NCBI RefSeq assembly: GCF_026341275.1 | Contig: NZ_JAIFZO010000002.1 | Span: 3,314,018 to 3,378,017 of the forward strand | Length of the DNA: 64,000 nucleotides | From: Streptomyces ortus | Lineage (GTDB): Bacteria > Actinomycetota > Actinomycetes > Streptomycetales > Streptomycetaceae | Direction of reading: 5' to 3' | Shown here: piece by piece, positions 10,101-17,894 of the stretch | Layout: the number at the start of each line of letters is the position of its first letter | Position numbering within the stretch: the stretch's first letter is position 1 | Translations under genes and position numbers: made by a program | Notes under the pieces: model-generated | The model's database searches: none | Told to the model about the DNA's origin: nothing | The model's input: only the letters and a program-made list of their open reading frames with translations

Positions 10101-10532
10101 GGCGTCGGTCTCACGGCGGGCCTTGACGACGGTCGCGTCCTTCTCGCCCTTGCCCTCCAGCAGGGGGGCGGCCGTGATGTCGCGCTCGGAGTACAGCTTG
10201 TCGCCGTAGGTCAGGGCGGCGCGGACCAGGCGCGCGGTGTTCTCCGCGTCCTCGGCCTCCCGCCAGGTGTCGATCGAGCTCTTCACCTGGAAGCCGCCCA
10301 TGACGAGGCCGACGACCACGGGTATGAGCAGGATGGCATTCAGTCTGGTCGGTACGCGCCAGTTACGCGGAGAAAGACGGCCCCCGCCGGAGGGGGGTGG
10401 GGCCGTCGGCTCCGAGCCGGGCACATGTGCGGGTGCCGCTCCGCGCGGCGGCGGGGTGAAGTTGCCCCGTGCCGACGGCTCGGGACCGTTCTTGCTTCGC
10501 CTCACTCGACCAACAACCTCTCGGCTCGGCAC
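7191..10532 (-). CDS. cvnA2: Conservon sensor histidine-kinase-like protein CvnA (second conservon)
   Basis: This is the membrane sensor of the conservon, 1113 residues from the upstream start (a GTG at 10505 is a possible later start). A Pro-rich cytoplasmic N-terminus leads to TM1 near residue 70 (LNAILLIPVVVGLVMGG) and an extracellular nitrate/nitrite-sensor-like helical domain. TM2 lies near residue 400 (AAVVIALLAAFILAGMVARQ), followed by HAMP and a GHKL ATPase region with LLENATTFSSP (N box), HDKGIGL (G1) and RMGLFVVGRLSDRHGI. The last 350 residues are Gln/Tyr/Glu/Pro-rich low complexity, ending in SGLPRRVPKANLVEG, a motif also found in the paralogue. No clear phospho-acceptor His box is visible, so autokinase activity is not assured. 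Confidence 0.9.
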   Translation of the reverse strand: MPSREVVGRVRRSKNGPEPSARGNFTPPPRGAAPAHVPGSEPTAPPPSGGGRLSPRNWRVPTRLNAILLIPVVVGLVMGGFQVKSSIDTWREAEDAENTARLVRAALTYGDKLYSERDITAAPLLEGKGEKDATVVKARRETDAAAVAFNEAAKNMPAKAGLERRLGIFREQEPKLTALRAAAYTSKLKGVETEEGYVEIQHPLMEFANELGLGTGNITSYGRTVYAISLSKAALSLQRSIGTHLLIKPGPSEESLAKQRVALTSYAYLEGIAVEEYIGGGTESDAAKLEQAKKRIQTEGAAQAKEAAEAAAARGQTYVPPPSGDTAMVSGIGTLATTDASARVALADKGITAQNWWAVNTAKYNAYRTIEADLGDKAVSEASTIASDAKRDAFITGAAVVIALLAAFILAGMVARQMSRSMRQLRNAAFGVAEQRLPMLVDQLSRTDPGRVDTRVQPIPINTTDEIGEVARAFDQVHREAVRLAAEQALLRGNINAIFTNLSRRNQSLIEGQLTLITDLENNEADPDQLENLFRLDHLATRMRRNGENLLVLAGEEPGRRWDQPVPLVDVLRAASSEVEQYERIELSGVPEAEIHGRAVTDLVHLLAELLENATTFSSPQTKVRVTATRLPDGRIMVEIHDKGIGLTAEDFADINHKLANPPTVDAAISQRMGLFVVGRLSDRHGIRVQLRPSGEQAGTTSLVMLPDAITHGGGGDYQVQRDDFTVSQIIPGPEQQQPSPFGGEEFQSAQPALRTAAELGFDDSRYNPEVPDDIRELDPVGRSLMREERRAALEAQTHDPEAEAPSFQGEFDPQQAYENGGQGYENGQPAFDDTAAAYTETPAYTDAPAYDQQTSYEGQQQTSYDETYFPQAGGYQEGAYAEPGQGGQQPDPAAGQEAFPPFQEQPYQDDWPEQDAYTNGFPAEYAPQAESAQTAEAAGPDSVGFDAPGPVSSGAPELTDAGLPRRGTTDAGLPRRGATAVGKQSAGQESPAPFANNDSNGGGSNGTGGKGDWRSNNDQMWHRAEALKQPKAGGVTSSGLPRRVPKANLVEGTAESTPQGGPQVSRAPEDVRGRLSNLRRGVQRGRDASSETNGQASRNQHGGPDSTYNQER

Positions 10533-10888
10533 CTTCGTCGTGCCGCGTGTGTCTTCCGGCCCTTACTACTGGGCAGTTCTGGCATTCCAGCACGTCAGTG
10601 TGTGCACGTCCAAACACTCGGAACCAAAGATTCCGGGTGAGGTGAGTCGCGAATAAAACGGAACATAAAGAACGAGCCCCGCCAAAAGGCGGGGCTTTTG
10701 TGAGCACAGCGGCATCAGGCGACCGCGTCGCGTGGCGGCACCACTCGATATCTCTGTCGAAACGTTATGAACACCGAGGCCGACCGTGTCAAACGACACA
10801 GCCGGCTCCAATGCGTCTACGACAACTTCTGTACGGCGTTGCCGACTTGGGTGCCGAGCCTCCAGGAGCGCCATTCTCCGGGCGCCCC
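10533..10888. other. 356-bp gap between the two conservons
   Basis: No gene is supported. The left part is AT-richer than its surroundings (about 10560-10675) and probably contains the minus-strand promoter of the cvnA at 7191-10532. The centre holds a terminator hairpin for the upstream conservon. Confidence 0.55.
10675..10695. terminator. Hairpin terminator between the two conservons
   Basis: A 9-bp stem (AGCCCCGCC/GGCGGGGCT) with a three-base AAA loop is followed on the plus strand by TTTTG. It lies about 190 nt beyond the stop of the cvnD that ends at 10889 on the minus strand, and separates the two operons. Confidence 0.75.
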
Positions 10889-11464
10889 CTACCGCAGGCG
10901 CGCCATCAAGGCGTGCTCGACGAGCGTGATCAGAGCACTCTTGGCGTCCGAACGATGGCGGGCGTCCGTCGTGATGATCGGGGCGTCGGGCCCGATCTGC
11001 AGAGCCTCGCGAACCTCTTCGGGAGTGTAGGGCTGATGCCCGTCGAAGCCGTTGAGGGCGATGACGAACGGCAGTCCGCTGTTCTCGAAGTAGTCGACCG
11101 CCGGGAAGCAGTCGGCCAGGCGGCGGGTGTCGACCAGCACCACGGCGCCGATCGCGCCGCGCACCAGGTCGTCCCACATGAACCAGAAGCGGTCCTGACC
11201 CGGTGTACCGAAGAGGTACAGGATCAGGTCCTGGTCCAGGGTGATACGGCCGAAGTCCATGGCCACCGTGGTGGTGGTCTTGTCTCCGGTGTGGGTGAGG
11301 TCGTCGATGCCGGCGCTCGCGGACGTCATCACGGCCTCGGTGCGCAGCGGGTTGATCTCGGAGACGGCACCCACGAACGTGGTCTTGCCGACGCCGAAAC
11401 CACCCGCCACTACGATCTTCGCGGAGGTGGTCGCCCGCCCTCCGTCAGAGCTTGCGAAGTCCAC
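10889..11464 (-). CDS. cvnD1: Conservon GTP-binding protein CvnD (first conservon)
   Basis: This 191-residue Ras-like GTPase has P-loop GGFGVGKTT and LFGTPGQDRFWFMWDD. It differs from the other CvnD in the window (5531-6112) at only about a dozen positions, mostly in the N-terminal ten residues and a short stretch after ALNGFDG. It overlaps cvnC by 20 nt, exactly as in the second conservon. It is the terminal gene of a four-gene minus-strand operon. The number is from remembered synteny with S. coelicolor cvn1. Confidence 0.93.
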   Translation of the reverse strand: MDFASSDGGRATTSAKIVVAGGFGVGKTTFVGAVSEINPLRTEAVMTSASAGIDDLTHTGDKTTTTVAMDFGRITLDQDLILYLFGTPGQDRFWFMWDDLVRGAIGAVVLVDTRRLADCFPAVDYFENSGLPFVIALNGFDGHQPYTPEEVREALQIGPDAPIITTDARHRSDAKSALITLVEHALMARLR

Positions 11465-11843
11465 TGAGCACCCTTTCGAGCAGTGTCACGGCCGGGGCGC
11501 CACCATTGCTCTCGTCGCCACCGGGCTGGTGGATCGCGACGAGTCCGGCTTCCGCGAGGTCCGCGACAAGAATCCGTGCCACGCCCAGGGGCATGGAGAG
11601 CAGAGCCGAGACCTCGGCCACCGACTTGACTTCACGGCAGAGGTGGCAGATCCGCTGGTGCTCGGGGAGCAGCCCCATGAGCGCTGCCGGATCGGCCGTG
11701 GTGCTGATCAGTGCCTCTATGGCGAGCTGGTAGCGCGGCCGGGTCCGGCCGCCGGTCATCGCGTACGGACGTACCAGCGGCTGGTCGCCCTCATCCTCGT
11801 ACGAATGAGCGTACGGATCATGAGAAGCGGTGGGCGGGGTCAT
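11445..11843 (-). CDS. cvnC1: Conservon DUF742 protein CvnC (first conservon)
   Basis: A 132-residue DUF742 protein with the same core as its paralogue: LVRPYAMTGGRTRPRYQLAIEAL, HQRICHLCREVKSVAEVSALL, LGVARILVADL, and LLERVLSGLRKL at the end. It lacks the long Pro/Gln N-terminal linker of the copy at 6093-6674. The ATG at 11843 has a good GGAGG site seven bases upstream. A 102-bp gap separates it from cvnB. Confidence 0.92.
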   Translation of the reverse strand: MTPPTASHDPYAHSYEDEGDQPLVRPYAMTGGRTRPRYQLAIEALISTTADPAALMGLLPEHQRICHLCREVKSVAEVSALLSMPLGVARILVADLAEAGLVAIHQPGGDESNGGAPAVTLLERVLSGLRKL

Positions 11844-11945
11844 GGATCCTCCGGGCGGGACAGCAAGTCGGTCAGTCGTGCCGTCTGACGGGGCCGGTGG
11901 GGGGAGGGCGGCCGGACGGTTTTTTCTACATTCGGTAGAACCTTG

Positions 11946-12368
11946 CTAGTGGAGCAGGCTGCCCTGGAGCTCTGCCCGCAGATCCGGTGTGAGCACTGCG
12001 CCCGCACGGTCCACCAGCAGAGCCATCTCGTAGCCGACGAGGCCGATGTCGCAGTCCGGGTGGGACAGGACAGCGAGGGAGGACCCGTCCGAGATGGACA
12101 TCAGGAAGAGGAAACCCCGTTCCATCTCGACGACCGTCTGGGCCACTGTGCCGCCCTCGAAGATGCGTGAGGCACCGGCGGTCAGGGACGTGAGTCCGGA
12201 GGCGACGGCCGCGAGCTGGTCGGCGCGGTCGCGCGGGAAGCCCTCGGACATCGCCAGAAGGAGTCCGTCGGCGGAAACGACGACGGTGTGGGACACCCCG
12301 GGGGTGTTGTCAACGAAGTTGGTGATCAACCAGTTGAGGTTCTGTGCCGCCTGGCTCATCTGGCTCAA
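11946..12368 (-). CDS. cvnB1: Conservon roadblock/LC7 protein CvnB (first conservon)
   Basis: A 140-residue roadblock/LC7 protein, nearly the same as the copy at 6767-7189 through NLNWLITNFVDNTPGVSHTVVV and DRADQLAAVASGL. The start is TTG at 12368, directly after the TAG of cvnA, or the in-frame ATG three codons later (12359). GGAG within the end of cvnA serves as ribosome site, so the two genes look translationally coupled. It is the probable GTPase regulator of the adjacent CvnD. Confidence 0.92.
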   Translation of the reverse strand: MSQMSQAAQNLNWLITNFVDNTPGVSHTVVVSADGLLLAMSEGFPRDRADQLAAVASGLTSLTAGASRIFEGGTVAQTVVEMERGFLFLMSISDGSSLAVLSHPDCDIGLVGYEMALLVDRAGAVLTPDLRAELQGSLLH

Positions 12369-15300
12369 CTAACGCTCCTGCTGGTGAGTGGGGCTGGGGA
12401 AGCTGCCGGTCTGGCCGGTACCGGCCTGGCGCCCCTGCTGAATGCCCCTGCGAAGATTGGTCAGCCGTCCGCGTACGTCATCGGGCGCACGCGAGACCTG
12501 CGGACCGGTTTGGTGCTGTTGCTGCTGCTGAGCCGTTCCCGCGACAAGGTTCGCGCGGGGGACCCGGCGCGGCAGACCCGAGACGGTCACGCCACCCGCG
12601 GTGGGCTGGCGTACCCGCTCGGCCTGACGGCCGAGTTCGTCATTGGGAGTGGTCCGCCAGGAGGAGGCGGAAGCGCCGGCGGTCGCCGGACGCTGCGGGG
12701 CCGCGGGAGCCTGTGCGGGCTGCTGCGGTGTGTGCTCGCTCTGGGCGCCGTCGCCGCCCTGAGCCTGGTTGAACCAGTTGGTTTCCAGGGTGTCGTACAG
12801 GGGTGTACGTCCGTCGCCGGGACTCGTCGCCGGCGGCAGTTCCCAGCCGTCGTTCGACGCCCGGAGTTCGTCGGGCCGCTGGTTCGCGCCCCCGTTGTCC
12901 GGCTGCGGGGGAAGCGTGGGACGGCGGCGCGGCTGCGGGCGCTGCTGCGAGGGACGGTTGCCGTTCGCGGGCCGCTCGTACTGCCCGGTTCCGTTGTCCT
13001 GCCGCTCGCCGTAGCCCTGCGCCGGGAACTGCCCGGTGTCCTGCTGGGCCGGCGCACCGTACTGACCGTTGGCGCCGGTTCCGGTGTCGTAGCCGTTCGG
13101 GGCGTACTGCGCCGGGTCCTGGCGGTTGTACTGGCCGCCCGCCTGGGGGTTGTGACCCGCGCCGGAGTGGTTCGGCGCACCGAACACGTCCGTGCGGACG
13201 AACTGTCCGTTGTCCTGCGACGGGCCGTTGCCGTGCGGCGCGTTTCCGCCGGGACGCGGGGCGTCGTAGTCGGGCCGCTGGAACTCGGCGGTGGAGGCGG
13301 GCCCGGCATGCCGGTCGTCGATCCTCGGCATCTGCGAGGTGACGTCCGGCTCCTCGTGGCCGCGCGGGGCGTCGTGCGCGGAACGCGGTACCGGCGGCTG
13401 CGCGTTGTCGTCGCTCCAGCTCGGCACCCGCGGCTGCGGGTTGCCGCCCGGCAGCTCGGCGCGCGGACCGCCGCGGGGCGGCAGCTGCGGAGACTGCTGC
13501 TGGGGGCGACGGCCCTGCTCGCCGTTGCCGGCCGACCGCTGCTGGGGCTGCTGGGAACCGGGGCCGCGGTTGCCGCCCATGGTGTCCTGGCGGTTGCCGC
13601 CGAACAGGTCCTGCTGGCCGCCGGAGTTGTTCCCGAAGCCGTTGAAGCTCTGCTGGGCACCGGCGCCCGCGGGAGCCGGCCTGCCCTGCGGGGGGTACGG
13701 GGGCTGCTGCTGGGACTGCTGGGGCTGCTGGTTGCGGTTGCCGCCCGGCGCACCGGGGCCGCCCGGACGGCCGCCCGCCTCGGGCCTCGGCAGTGCGGCC
13801 CGCGGCGCGGAACCCGCCCCGACCTGGCCACGCTGCGGCGGGGGGTTCAGCCCGCCGCCGTTGCCGCCGCCCTGACCGCCCTGGCCGAGGGCGGGGCCGC
13901 TGCCCGCGCCGCCGCGGCGGGCCGCCGCGACACCGGCCGCGGCCTGCGCCGCCGCCGGACCGCCGACGGGCGGAGCACCCTGGCCCTGCTTGCTGCCCGG
14001 AACCTTCTTGCCGCCCTGGGCGACGTCGACCGGGAGCATGACCAGCGCGGTCGTACCACCGGAGTCGGACGGGCGGAGCTGGATGCGGATGCCGTGCCTC
14101 TGCGACAGCCGGCCGACCACGAACAGACCCATGCGGCGCGAGACCGAGACGTCCACGGTGGGCGGCGAGGCGAGCCGCTCGTTGATCGCCGCGAGGTCCT
14201 CGGGCGAGAGGCCGATGCCGGTGTCGTGGATCTCGATCAGTACGCGGCCGTCGGGCAGCGCGTGACCGGTCACCTTGACCTTGGTCTGCGGGGAGGAGAA
14301 CGACGTGGCGTTCTCCAGCAGCTCGGCGAGCAGGTGCACGAGGTCGTTGACCACGCGGCCGGCGACCTCGGTGGTGGGCACCGAGGAGAGTTCGATGCGT
14401 TCGTACTGCTCCACCTCGGACGCGGCGGCGCGGAGCACGTCGACCAGCGGGACCGGGCGGGTCCAGCGGCGGCCGGGCTCCTCACCGGCGAGGACCAGGA
14501 GGTTCTCGCCGTTACGGCGCATGCGGGTCGCGAGGTGGTCGAGCTTGAACAGGGAGGACAGCTGGTCCGGGTCGGCCTCGCGGGACTCCAGTTCGGAGAT
14601 GAGCGAGAGCTGACGCTGGATGAGGCCCTGTGAACGGCGCGAGAGGTTGGTGAACATCGCGTTGACGTTGCCTCGCAGGAGGGCCTGCTCGGCGGCGAGT
14701 CGCACAGCCTCGCGGTGCACGTCGTCGAAGGCCGCGGCCACCTGGCCGATCTCGTCCCTGGAGTGCACACCGACCGACTCGACGGACGTGTCGACGTCCT
14801 GCGGGTCGGACTCGGAGAGCTGCTTGACCAGCTCGGGCAGACGGTCCTGGGCGACCTTCGTCGCGGTGTCCTGGAGGCGGCGCAGCGAGCGGATCATCGA
14901 GCGGGCCACCACGAAGGCGCCGACCAGCGAGACACCGAGCACCAGCAGGATCAGCGCACCGGAGAAGATCGCTTCCTGCTCGGCGTCGTTGCGCAGCTCG
15001 CGGGCCTTCTGCTCCATCTGGTTGAGGAGCGTCAGCTCGATCTTCGACATCTCCTGGATCTTGGAGGAGTCGGCGTCCACCCAGTCCAGGTAGGAGCGCT
15101 TGGCCTGCAGCTGCAGACCGTTGTTGCGCTGCAGCACGCGCGACAGGTAACCGTCGGCGTCCTTGATGGTCGGGCTCGGCTCGTCGAGCGGCTTGGTGAG
15201 CTGGTCGGCGTCGCCCTCGTAGATGTTGGCGAAGCTCGTGAGTTCGAACTTCTGGTTCTCGAAGGCGGAGAGGCCGTACTGCCGGTCGTTCGGGGAGAGT

Positions 15301-16205
15301 GCACCGAACGTCTTGTCCGTGGCGGGCAGAGCCGCGGCGATGATCGCGCGCTGGACGGACGCGTACTCCTTGGCGGTGGAGAACGCCGCCAGGGCGCGGG
15401 TGCGCTGGATCATCTCCGGGTTGCTGGTCGCCTCGGCCATGTCCTGGGAGAGACCGAGCAGCTGCTCGATGAGGCGGTGGTACGCCTCGACCGACTGGGA
15501 CGAGTTGTCCTCGTCCTGGAAGGCGTTGTTGCGGACCTTGTTGAGGGTGTTCAGCTGGGTGGCGATGGCCACCACGTTGTCGCGGACACCGTCGAGGTTC
15601 TCGTTGCTGTCCGCGTCGTCGAGCTCGTGGGTGCCTTCCAGGAAGTTGGCACGCGCACGGTCGGTCTTGTCGCGGAGGCCCTTGATGGTGACGTCGCTGG
15701 CCTTGGTGCCGTTGGCGAGCGGACCGGCCGACTTGTCGCGCTCCGTCTGGAGCGCCGCGGCGAGCTCGGTCGCCTGCTTCGTCATGTCGGTCAGCAGCTT
15801 CATGTTCTCGAGCTGCTGGATCTCGTCCATCGTGTCGCTGATGCGCAGCGCGCCCAGCGAGGTGGCCGCGACCACGGGCAGCGCGAGCAGCGAGACCAGA
15901 CGCGTGGAGATGCGCCAGTTGCGCAGCGCCACACGCGAGCCGGGGCCGGTGGGGCCCTTCGCCTTCGGCTTCGGCGGCGCGGCGGCCGGGGTGCCGGGAG
16001 CACCGTTCGCCGCGGTCGGACCGCCCTTGCCCTGGGCGCCCTTGGGCGCACCGGGCCGCGCGGAGCGGTCACCGCCGTTGCCGGCCTGCGCCGGTCCCGG
16101 GTTCTGGGCGTGCTGGGGCGAGGAGCCGACTGCCCTGGGGCCAGTCCCGCCTTGCGGCTCCGGCTCCGCCGAAGCGCTGCCATCCCTCTTGAAACGTCCC
16201 TGCAC
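12369..16205 (-). CDS. cvnA1: Conservon sensor histidine-kinase-like protein CvnA (first conservon)
   Basis: A membrane sensor of about 1278 residues. I start it at the GTG at 16205 (VQGRFKRDG), because the longer frame upstream looks non-coding. The ribosome site AGAGG is weak and distant. Order: Pro/Gly/Ala-rich cytoplasmic segment; TM1 (RLVSLLALPVVAATSLGAL); extracellular nitrate-sensor-like helical domain; TM2 (IFSGALILLVLGVSLVGAFVVARSM); HAMP; GHKL ATPase domain with LLENATSFSSP, HDTGIGL and RRMGLFVVGRLSQRHGI. A roughly 500-residue Gln/Gly/Pro/Asn-rich tail ends with SGLPRRVPRANLVAG and a basic C-terminus. The tail is far longer than needed for catalysis and probably serves as a flexible interaction region. 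Confidence 0.9.
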   Translation of the reverse strand: MQGRFKRDGSASAEPEPQGGTGPRAVGSSPQHAQNPGPAQAGNGGDRSARPGAPKGAQGKGGPTAANGAPGTPAAAPPKPKAKGPTGPGSRVALRNWRISTRLVSLLALPVVAATSLGALRISDTMDEIQQLENMKLLTDMTKQATELAAALQTERDKSAGPLANGTKASDVTIKGLRDKTDRARANFLEGTHELDDADSNENLDGVRDNVVAIATQLNTLNKVRNNAFQDEDNSSQSVEAYHRLIEQLLGLSQDMAEATSNPEMIQRTRALAAFSTAKEYASVQRAIIAAALPATDKTFGALSPNDRQYGLSAFENQKFELTSFANIYEGDADQLTKPLDEPSPTIKDADGYLSRVLQRNNGLQLQAKRSYLDWVDADSSKIQEMSKIELTLLNQMEQKARELRNDAEQEAIFSGALILLVLGVSLVGAFVVARSMIRSLRRLQDTATKVAQDRLPELVKQLSESDPQDVDTSVESVGVHSRDEIGQVAAAFDDVHREAVRLAAEQALLRGNVNAMFTNLSRRSQGLIQRQLSLISELESREADPDQLSSLFKLDHLATRMRRNGENLLVLAGEEPGRRWTRPVPLVDVLRAAASEVEQYERIELSSVPTTEVAGRVVNDLVHLLAELLENATSFSSPQTKVKVTGHALPDGRVLIEIHDTGIGLSPEDLAAINERLASPPTVDVSVSRRMGLFVVGRLSQRHGIRIQLRPSDSGGTTALVMLPVDVAQGGKKVPGSKQGQGAPPVGGPAAAQAAAGVAAARRGGAGSGPALGQGGQGGGNGGGLNPPPQRGQVGAGSAPRAALPRPEAGGRPGGPGAPGGNRNQQPQQSQQQPPYPPQGRPAPAGAGAQQSFNGFGNNSGGQQDLFGGNRQDTMGGNRGPGSQQPQQRSAGNGEQGRRPQQQSPQLPPRGGPRAELPGGNPQPRVPSWSDDNAQPPVPRSAHDAPRGHEEPDVTSQMPRIDDRHAGPASTAEFQRPDYDAPRPGGNAPHGNGPSQDNGQFVRTDVFGAPNHSGAGHNPQAGGQYNRQDPAQYAPNGYDTGTGANGQYGAPAQQDTGQFPAQGYGERQDNGTGQYERPANGNRPSQQRPQPRRRPTLPPQPDNGGANQRPDELRASNDGWELPPATSPGDGRTPLYDTLETNWFNQAQGGDGAQSEHTPQQPAQAPAAPQRPATAGASASSWRTTPNDELGRQAERVRQPTAGGVTVSGLPRRVPRANLVAGTAQQQQQHQTGPQVSRAPDDVRGRLTNLRRGIQQGRQAGTGQTGSFPSPTHQQER

Positions 16206-16726
16206 TAGCGTCGCAACCTCTGGACCAGGCGCCCCCTCCGCGTGAACGGACGGGACGGTGTCGGCGTCTTGGGAGTGCCCTGAAAGCACTCCCAGTGGTG
16301 GTCGTGAGTGACCGGCGCAGGTTCCCCTTTCCCGCCGCCACTCGGCGCTGCGTTGCGCCCCTGCGCGCCGGGTCGTTCCTGCGGCGGTCCGAGGAATTCC
16401 AGCACAGTGCCGGATCTCCAACAAGGCCCATGGGTCATGCTGTGACCTCCGTGACGCGTTGTGAGGGCAGCGTCACGAGACGTAGAAAGTGACCTCATCC
16501 ATTTCGGACACATGGGGACGAGACCTTCGTGGGCGGGTGGTGTCCCAGTCGCCATGATCAGGAGCGGAATGATGTCTTCCCTGACGCAATGTCCGTTTAA
16601 TGCCTTGTGGCTGGGAGTCCGGATTGCCCTATATGCCTGGCGGTAAGTGAGGAAACTCACATGACGATCACGGCGTCTTCACGGCTTCGACAGGGAACCG
16701 AATGTTTAGCCTGACGCTTTACAGGG
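16206..16726. other. 521-bp divergent promoter region
   Basis: No convincing gene lies here. It separates the divergent cvnA1 and the small gene at 16727. It is less GC-rich than the flanks from about 16430 to 16730, and contains an interrupted palindrome GTGACGC/GCGTCAC (16451-16457 and 16470-16476) that could be an operator. Confidence 0.55.
16451..16476. promoter_or_regulatory. Interrupted palindrome, possible operator of cvn1 or the divergent small gene
   Basis: Seven-base arms GTGACGC and GCGTCAC are separated by twelve bases in the divergent intergenic region. This is a sequence observation only; no regulator is identified. Confidence 0.35.
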
Positions 16727-16996
16727 ATGGCAAATCCGACAACCCGCGCCTACGCGACGGTCCCCGGACCCGCCGGCGCCTCCAAGGAACAGGGCCCGCG
16801 ACCCCAGATGAAGACGACGATGACCTTCCTCAACATAGCCAACCCGCGACGCACCACCCTGGCGCACCTCGAAGACGCCGAGGAACTGCGTACGCCGGAG
16901 CGGGAGGGGCACGCCGTCGAGCTCCCCGCACAGACCGCCAACCCGCGCCGCACGATCCTGATGGACGTCCCGGTCGCGGCCGGCGTCACCGAGTAG
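16727..16996 (+). CDS. Small protein with two ANPRRT repeats, unknown function
   Basis: An 89-codon frame of which I do not recognise the function. CAGGG lies immediately upstream of the ATG at 16727; an internal ATG at 16808 (MKTTMTFLN) is an alternative, giving 62 residues. The striking feature is a duplicated motif: NIANPRRTTLAHL and QTANPRRTILMDV, about 34 residues apart and joined by an acidic EDAEELRTPEREGHAVEL linker. No signal peptide, membrane segment or Cys is present. It stands alone, divergent from the first conservon and about 110 bp before the FAH-family/gltX operon. Codon usage is GC-rich and typical of the host, supporting real coding. It could be an adaptor with short linear motifs or a peptide precursor; neither is shown. 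Confidence 0.6.
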   Translation: MANPTTRAYATVPGPAGASKEQGPRPQMKTTMTFLNIANPRRTTLAHLEDAEELRTPEREGHAVELPAQTANPRRTILMDVPVAAGVTE

Positions 16997-17105
16997 GCAC
17001 CTGTCCGGCACGGCCCCGGCCCGTAATGCGCGAGGCCGCCGCCCCTTGCCGCGTTAGCCTGGAGCATCAGACTCCGGCCAGCTCAGTGAGGGGCGCAAGG
17101 ACACC

Positions 17106-17894
17106 GTGCGCATCGCCAGGTTCTCCATCGACGGCAACGTCGCGTTCGGTGCGGTCGAGGGCGAGAGCCCTCCTGGATCGACCGACGGCCTCGTGCTCGA
17201 CATCATCAAGGGCATCCCGTTCGCCGACTTCGAGCTCTCCGGGACCAAGGTCCCGCTGAGCAAGGTCCGCCTCCTGCCGCCCGTACTCCCGAACAAGGTC
17301 GTGGCCTTCGGCCGCAACTACGCGGACCACGCCAAGGAGATGGGCGGCGAGGCGCCCGACGCCCCGTTCGCCTTCTTCAAGCCCTCCACCTCGGTGGTCG
17401 GCTCCGGCGACGACATCGCGTACCCCTCCTTCTCCGAGGAGGTGCACCACGAGGCCGAGCTGGCCGTGGTCATCGGCCGGATGTGCCGCGAGGTCCCGCG
17501 CGAACGCGTCAAGGACGTCATCCTCGGCTACACGTGCGCCAACGACGTCACCGCGCGCGACATCCAGCGCCGCGAGAAGCAGTGGGCCAGGGCCAAGGGC
17601 TTCGACTCCTCCTGCCCGCTGGGCCCCTGGGTGGAGACGGACCTCGACCCGTCCGACCTCACCATCCAGTGCACGGTCAACGGCCAGCAGCGCCAACTGG
17701 GCCGCACCAGCGAGATGATCCACTCCATCGAGGATCTGATCGTCAACATCACCGAGGCCATGACGCTGCTCCCCGGCGACGTCATCCTCACGGGCACCCC
17801 CGCCGGGGTCGGCCCCCTCAGTGCCGGCGACGAGGTCGCCGTCACCATCGAAGGCATCGGCACTCTCACCAACAAGGTTGTCAAGCGTGGCTAG
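17106..17894 (+). CDS. Fumarylacetoacetate hydrolase-family protein
   Basis: A 262-residue enzyme of the FAH superfamily (metal-dependent C-C hydrolases, decarboxylases and isomerases such as acylpyruvases). The N-terminal small domain runs to about residue 60 and is followed by KVVAFGRNYADHAKEMG. Metal-binding acidic residues are in HHEAELAVVIG and in NDVTARDIQRRE. The C-terminal LTGTPAGVGPLSAGDEVAVTIEGIG is the family glycine-rich end. The GTG at 17106 is chosen because the protein begins at the conserved MRIARF. Its stop codon lies inside the gltX start (8-nt overlap), so the two are co-transcribed; a functional link to GluRS is not evident. Substrate unknown. Confidence 0.88.
   Translation: MRIARFSIDGNVAFGAVEGESPPGSTDGLVLDIIKGIPFADFELSGTKVPLSKVRLLPPVLPNKVVAFGRNYADHAKEMGGEAPDAPFAFFKPSTSVVGSGDDIAYPSFSEEVHHEAELAVVIGRMCREVPRERVKDVILGYTCANDVTARDIQRREKQWARAKGFDSSCPLGPWVETDLDPSDLTIQCTVNGQQRQLGRTSEMIHSIEDLIVNITEAMTLLPGDVILTGTPAGVGPLSAGDEVAVTIEGIGTLTNKVVKRG

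Noticed and set aside
8136..10640. An 834-codon plus-strand frame
   Set aside because: Antisense shadow of cvnA2.
12288..14633. A 781-codon plus-strand frame
   Set aside because: Shadow of the low-complexity tail and ATPase domain of cvnA1; composition is Arg/Leu/Val repetitive without motifs.
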